A stretch of 64,000 nucleotides of DNA from CAXXXW01 sp963665555. Lineage in GTDB: Bacteria; Pseudomonadota; Alphaproteobacteria; Thalassobaculales; Thalassobaculaceae. Location of the stretch: positions 2,914,001 to 2,978,000 of the forward strand of contig OY762308.1 in NCBI GenBank assembly GCA_963665555.2. Reading direction: 5' to 3'. Below the pieces are notes generated by a model that did no database searches, had not been told where the DNA came from, and saw only the letters and a list, made by a program, of their open reading frames with translations. Position numbers and translations under genes: made by a program. Positions 61,952 through 64,000 of this stretch are shown in pieces (the stretch's first letter is position 1; each line of letters begins with the position of its first letter).

Positions 61952-62851
61952 ATGACGGACCAGGCCCAAGCCGCGAACGCCGCGCCCGCCCGGCCCGACG
62001 GGCCGATCGTCTCGACGCTCAAGGCCGTCGCGCTGCTGCGCGAGAGTCCCGTCGGCATGGTCGGCGGCATCCTCGTGCTGCTCTTCGTGCTGGTCGCGAT
62101 CTTCGCGCCGGTCGTCTCGCCCTACGACCCGAACGCGACGATGGTGCCCTTCGCGTTCCCGGGTTCGGAGGCGCCCGACGGCGGCGTGTTCCTGTTCGGG
62201 ACCGACCATCTCGGCCGCGACATCCTCTCGCGCATTATCTGGGGCGGGCAGCGGGTGCTGTTCTACGCCAGCGCGGCGACGATCTCGGCCTATATCGTCG
62301 GCATCGCGATGGGGCTGGCGGCGGGGTATTTCCGCGGCTGGCTCGACGAGGCGCTGTCCTTCGTCGCCAACGTGATCCTGTCCTTCCCGATCATGGTGCT
62401 CTATGTGCTGATCATCGCCAAGGTCGGCGCGTCCGGGCTGAACATCGTCTTCGCGGTGGTGTTCGCCTCCTCGCCCGGCATCATGCGCATCGTGCGCGGC
62501 GTGACGATGGACATCGCGACCCGCGACTACATCGCCGCCGCGCAGACCCGGGGCGAGGGGCCGTGGTACATCATGCTGGTGGAGATCCTGCCCAACGCGC
62601 GCGGGCCGCTGATCGTCGATTTCTGCCTGCGCATGGGCTACACGACGATCACCATCGGGGCGCTCGGCTTCCTCGGCCTCGGCCTGCCGCCGCCCGACCC
62701 GGACTGGGGCGGCATGATCACCGAGACCCGCGCCTTCGTGACCGGCGGCTTCCCCTACATGGCGATCTTCCCCGCCTGCGCGGTGTCGCTGCTGGTGCTC
62801 GGTTTCAACCTGCTGGCCGACGGCCTGCGCGAAGTGTCCCTGAAGGACTAG
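61952..62851 (+). CDS. Peptide-type ABC transporter permease (DppC-like)
   Basis: A 299-residue permease: an N-terminal cytoplasmic segment, a first helix at about residue 35, then FGTDHLGRDILSRIIWGGQR (family hallmark), about five further helices, and the docking loop IAAAQTRGEGPWYIMLVEIL with NARGPLIVDF. It ends LNLLADGLREVSLKD, the usual DppC C-terminus. It lies 12 bp after DppB and 9 bp before the ATPase gene. Confidence 0.92.
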   Translation: MTDQAQAANAAPARPDGPIVSTLKAVALLRESPVGMVGGILVLLFVLVAIFAPVVSPYDPNATMVPFAFPGSEAPDGGVFLFGTDHLGRDILSRIIWGGQRVLFYASAATISAYIVGIAMGLAAGYFRGWLDEALSFVANVILSFPIMVLYVLIIAKVGASGLNIVFAVVFASSPGIMRIVRGVTMDIATRDYIAAAQTRGEGPWYIMLVEILPNARGPLIVDFCLRMGYTTITIGALGFLGLGLPPPDPDWGGMITETRAFVTGGFPYMAIFPACAVSLLVLGFNLLADGLREVSLKD

Positions 62852-62860
62852 GAGGCCAAG

Positions 62861-64000
62861 ATGTCCGCGACGGAAAACGACGCCGAGGTCCCGGTTCTGG
62901 AGATTACCGGCCTGCGCCTCAGCTACTACACCCGCGCCGGCGAAATCCCGGCGGTGATGGATTTCGACCTCACGATCCGCAAGGGCGAGTCGGTCGGCCT
63001 GGTGGGCGAGTCGGGCTGCGGCAAGTCCACCGTGGCCAACGGCGTCATGCGCTACATGGGCAAGAACGGCGGCATCGTCGGCGGGACCATCAAGTTCAAG
63101 GGCCGCGACATGGCCGAGATGTCGGAGGAGGAGATCCGCCGCATCCGGGGCCGCGACATCGCCATGATCTACCAGGAGCCGATGGCCTCGCTCAACCCGA
63201 GCATGACCATCGGCGCCCAGCTCATGGAAGTGCCGATGGTCCACGAGGGGATCGGCGAGGCGGAGGCGCGCCAGCGCGCCCACGACATGCTCTCCGCCGT
63301 CCACATCCCGGACCCGAACCGGCTGATGGCGTCTTACCCGCACCAGGTCTCCGGCGGGCAGCAGCAGCGCGTGGTGATCGCCATGGCCCTGCTCTCGCGC
63401 CCGGCCCTGCTGCTGCTGGACGAGCCGACGACGGCGCTGGACGTGACGGTGGAGGCCGGCATCGTCGAGCTGATCGCCGAACTCAGCAAGGAGGCCGGCA
63501 CCTCGCTGCTCTACATCTCCCACAACCTCGGCCTGATGCTGGAGGTGTGCGACCGCATCTGCGTGATGTATTCCGGCGAGGTGGTGGAGGAGGGGCATAT
63601 CGACTCGATCTTCTCCTGGCCCAAGCACCCCTACACGCACGGCCTGTTCGGCTGCATCCCGCTGCCCCACGCCGACAAGAACGCGCGGCCCCTGGTCGCC
63701 ATCAAGGGGCAGCTGCCGCTGCCGCACCAGCGGCCCCAGGGCTGCTATTTTGGCCCGCGCTGCGACTTTTTCGCGGAGGGCCGGTGCAACGGCGACGCGG
63801 TGTCGATGGAGGCGGTCCACACCGACGACGACCCGGCCCACCGGGTGCGCTGCCTGCGCTGGAACGAGATCGACCACGACGAGGCGATCCGCGTCGATGA
63901 GCGGCGCGACCCCATCGCCGTCGGCGAGACCGTCCTCGAAGTGGACAACATGCGCAAATACTACGAGGTGCGCGACAGTTCGCTCGCCGCCCTGGTCTCC
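62861..64000 (+). CDS. Peptide-type ABC transporter ATPase, probable DppD-DppF fusion (truncated by window end)
   Basis: Runs off the right edge after 380 codons. The first ATPase domain is complete: Walker A GESGCGKST (residues 49-57), Q-loop MIYQEPMASLNPSMTI, signature VSGGQQQRVVIAMAL, Walker B LLLLDEPTTALDV, H-loop ISHNLG. An oligopeptide-type C-terminal extension follows (PQGCYFGPRCDFFAEGRCNG, the Cys-rich oligo_HPY region). Then a second ATPase domain begins (VLEVDNMRKYYEVRDSS), so it is probably a DppD-DppF fusion. Confidence 0.9.
   Translation, partial: MSATENDAEVPVLEITGLRLSYYTRAGEIPAVMDFDLTIRKGESVGLVGESGCGKSTVANGVMRYMGKNGGIVGGTIKFKGRDMAEMSEEEIRRIRGRDIAMIYQEPMASLNPSMTIGAQLMEVPMVHEGIGEAEARQRAHDMLSAVHIPDPNRLMASYPHQVSGGQQQRVVIAMALLSRPALLLLDEPTTALDVTVEAGIVELIAELSKEAGTSLLYISHNLGLMLEVCDRICVMYSGEVVEEGHIDSIFSWPKHPYTHGLFGCIPLPHADKNARPLVAIKGQLPLPHQRPQGCYFGPRCDFFAEGRCNGDAVSMEAVHTDDDPAHRVRCLRWNEIDHDEAIRVDERRDPIAVGETVLEVDNMRKYYEVRDSSLAALVS

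Overview
The window is very GC-rich (roughly 70% or more in most genes), densely coded DNA. It reads as an alphaproteobacterium, probably a member of the Rhodospirillales or a relative. The main reasons are the contiguous zapE-mdh-sucC-sucD-sucA-sucB-lpd block, the fsa-DUF484-xerC cluster, and an AapJQMP-type general amino-acid ABC operon. I recognise no rRNA, tRNA, cas genes or IS transposase. The assignment is inferred from gene order and family resemblance; I could run no search.

Layout. 0-9.3 kb holds TCA-cycle genes on the + strand. 9.2-11.2 kb is a visibly AT-richer two-gene insert (an ABC/AAA ATPase plus a TOPRIM protein), a plausible defence pair. 11.3-13.7 kb is the xerC/DUF484/fsa operon. 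13.8-14.6 kb is an mqsRA toxin-antitoxin pair with a perfect palindrome at its start. 14.6-18.0 kb has an ornithine cyclodeaminase-like gene, a small ferredoxin-fold protein, a coupled pair of unknown proteins and a metallo-beta-lactamase-fold enzyme. 18.0-21.6 kb contains a large RTX calcium-binding repeat protein and a periplasmic cache-like protein, bracketed by inverted copies of a dispersed palindromic repeat. 22-28.9 kb has an amidase, small membrane proteins, the amino-acid ABC operon and a NIPSNAP protein.

28.97-32.15 kb is the most unusual stretch. A class II Fic protein is flanked on both sides by arrays (9 and 8 units) of a 40-bp tandem repeat. Each unit carries a TATAAT-like element and a hairpin whose arm sequences vary. 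Directly downstream lie a truncated copy of a small membrane-protein gene and then an AT-rich operon with an intact copy of that membrane protein coupled to a TIR-domain protein. This is the best candidate for an undescribed, possibly anti-phage, system.

32.2-45.0 kb is catabolic: a hydratase, three SDRs (one lacking its catalytic Tyr), two MaoC-like proteins, a hydrolase-fragment/methyltransferase fusion, a PPOX-type flavoprotein, a CmcJ-like protein, a radical SAM enzyme, a TauD-type dioxygenase, a cupin and an IlvD/Edd dehydratase. 45.0-46.9 kb is a DNA methyltransferase fused to an HNH nuclease domain. 47-52 kb carries a UxaA-type dehydratase, a 27-residue ORF with an ideal ribosome binding site, a dimethylglycine/sarcosine dehydrogenase-like enzyme and a DUF1989 protein. 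52-57.4 kb has two nucleoside-type ABC permeases without an ATPase, a YcaQ/AlkX glycosylase, a Bcr/CflA exporter and a HAD hydrolase. 57.5-64 kb has a DUF3179 protein and a peptide-type ABC transporter whose ATPase runs off the end and appears to be a fusion of two ATPase domains.
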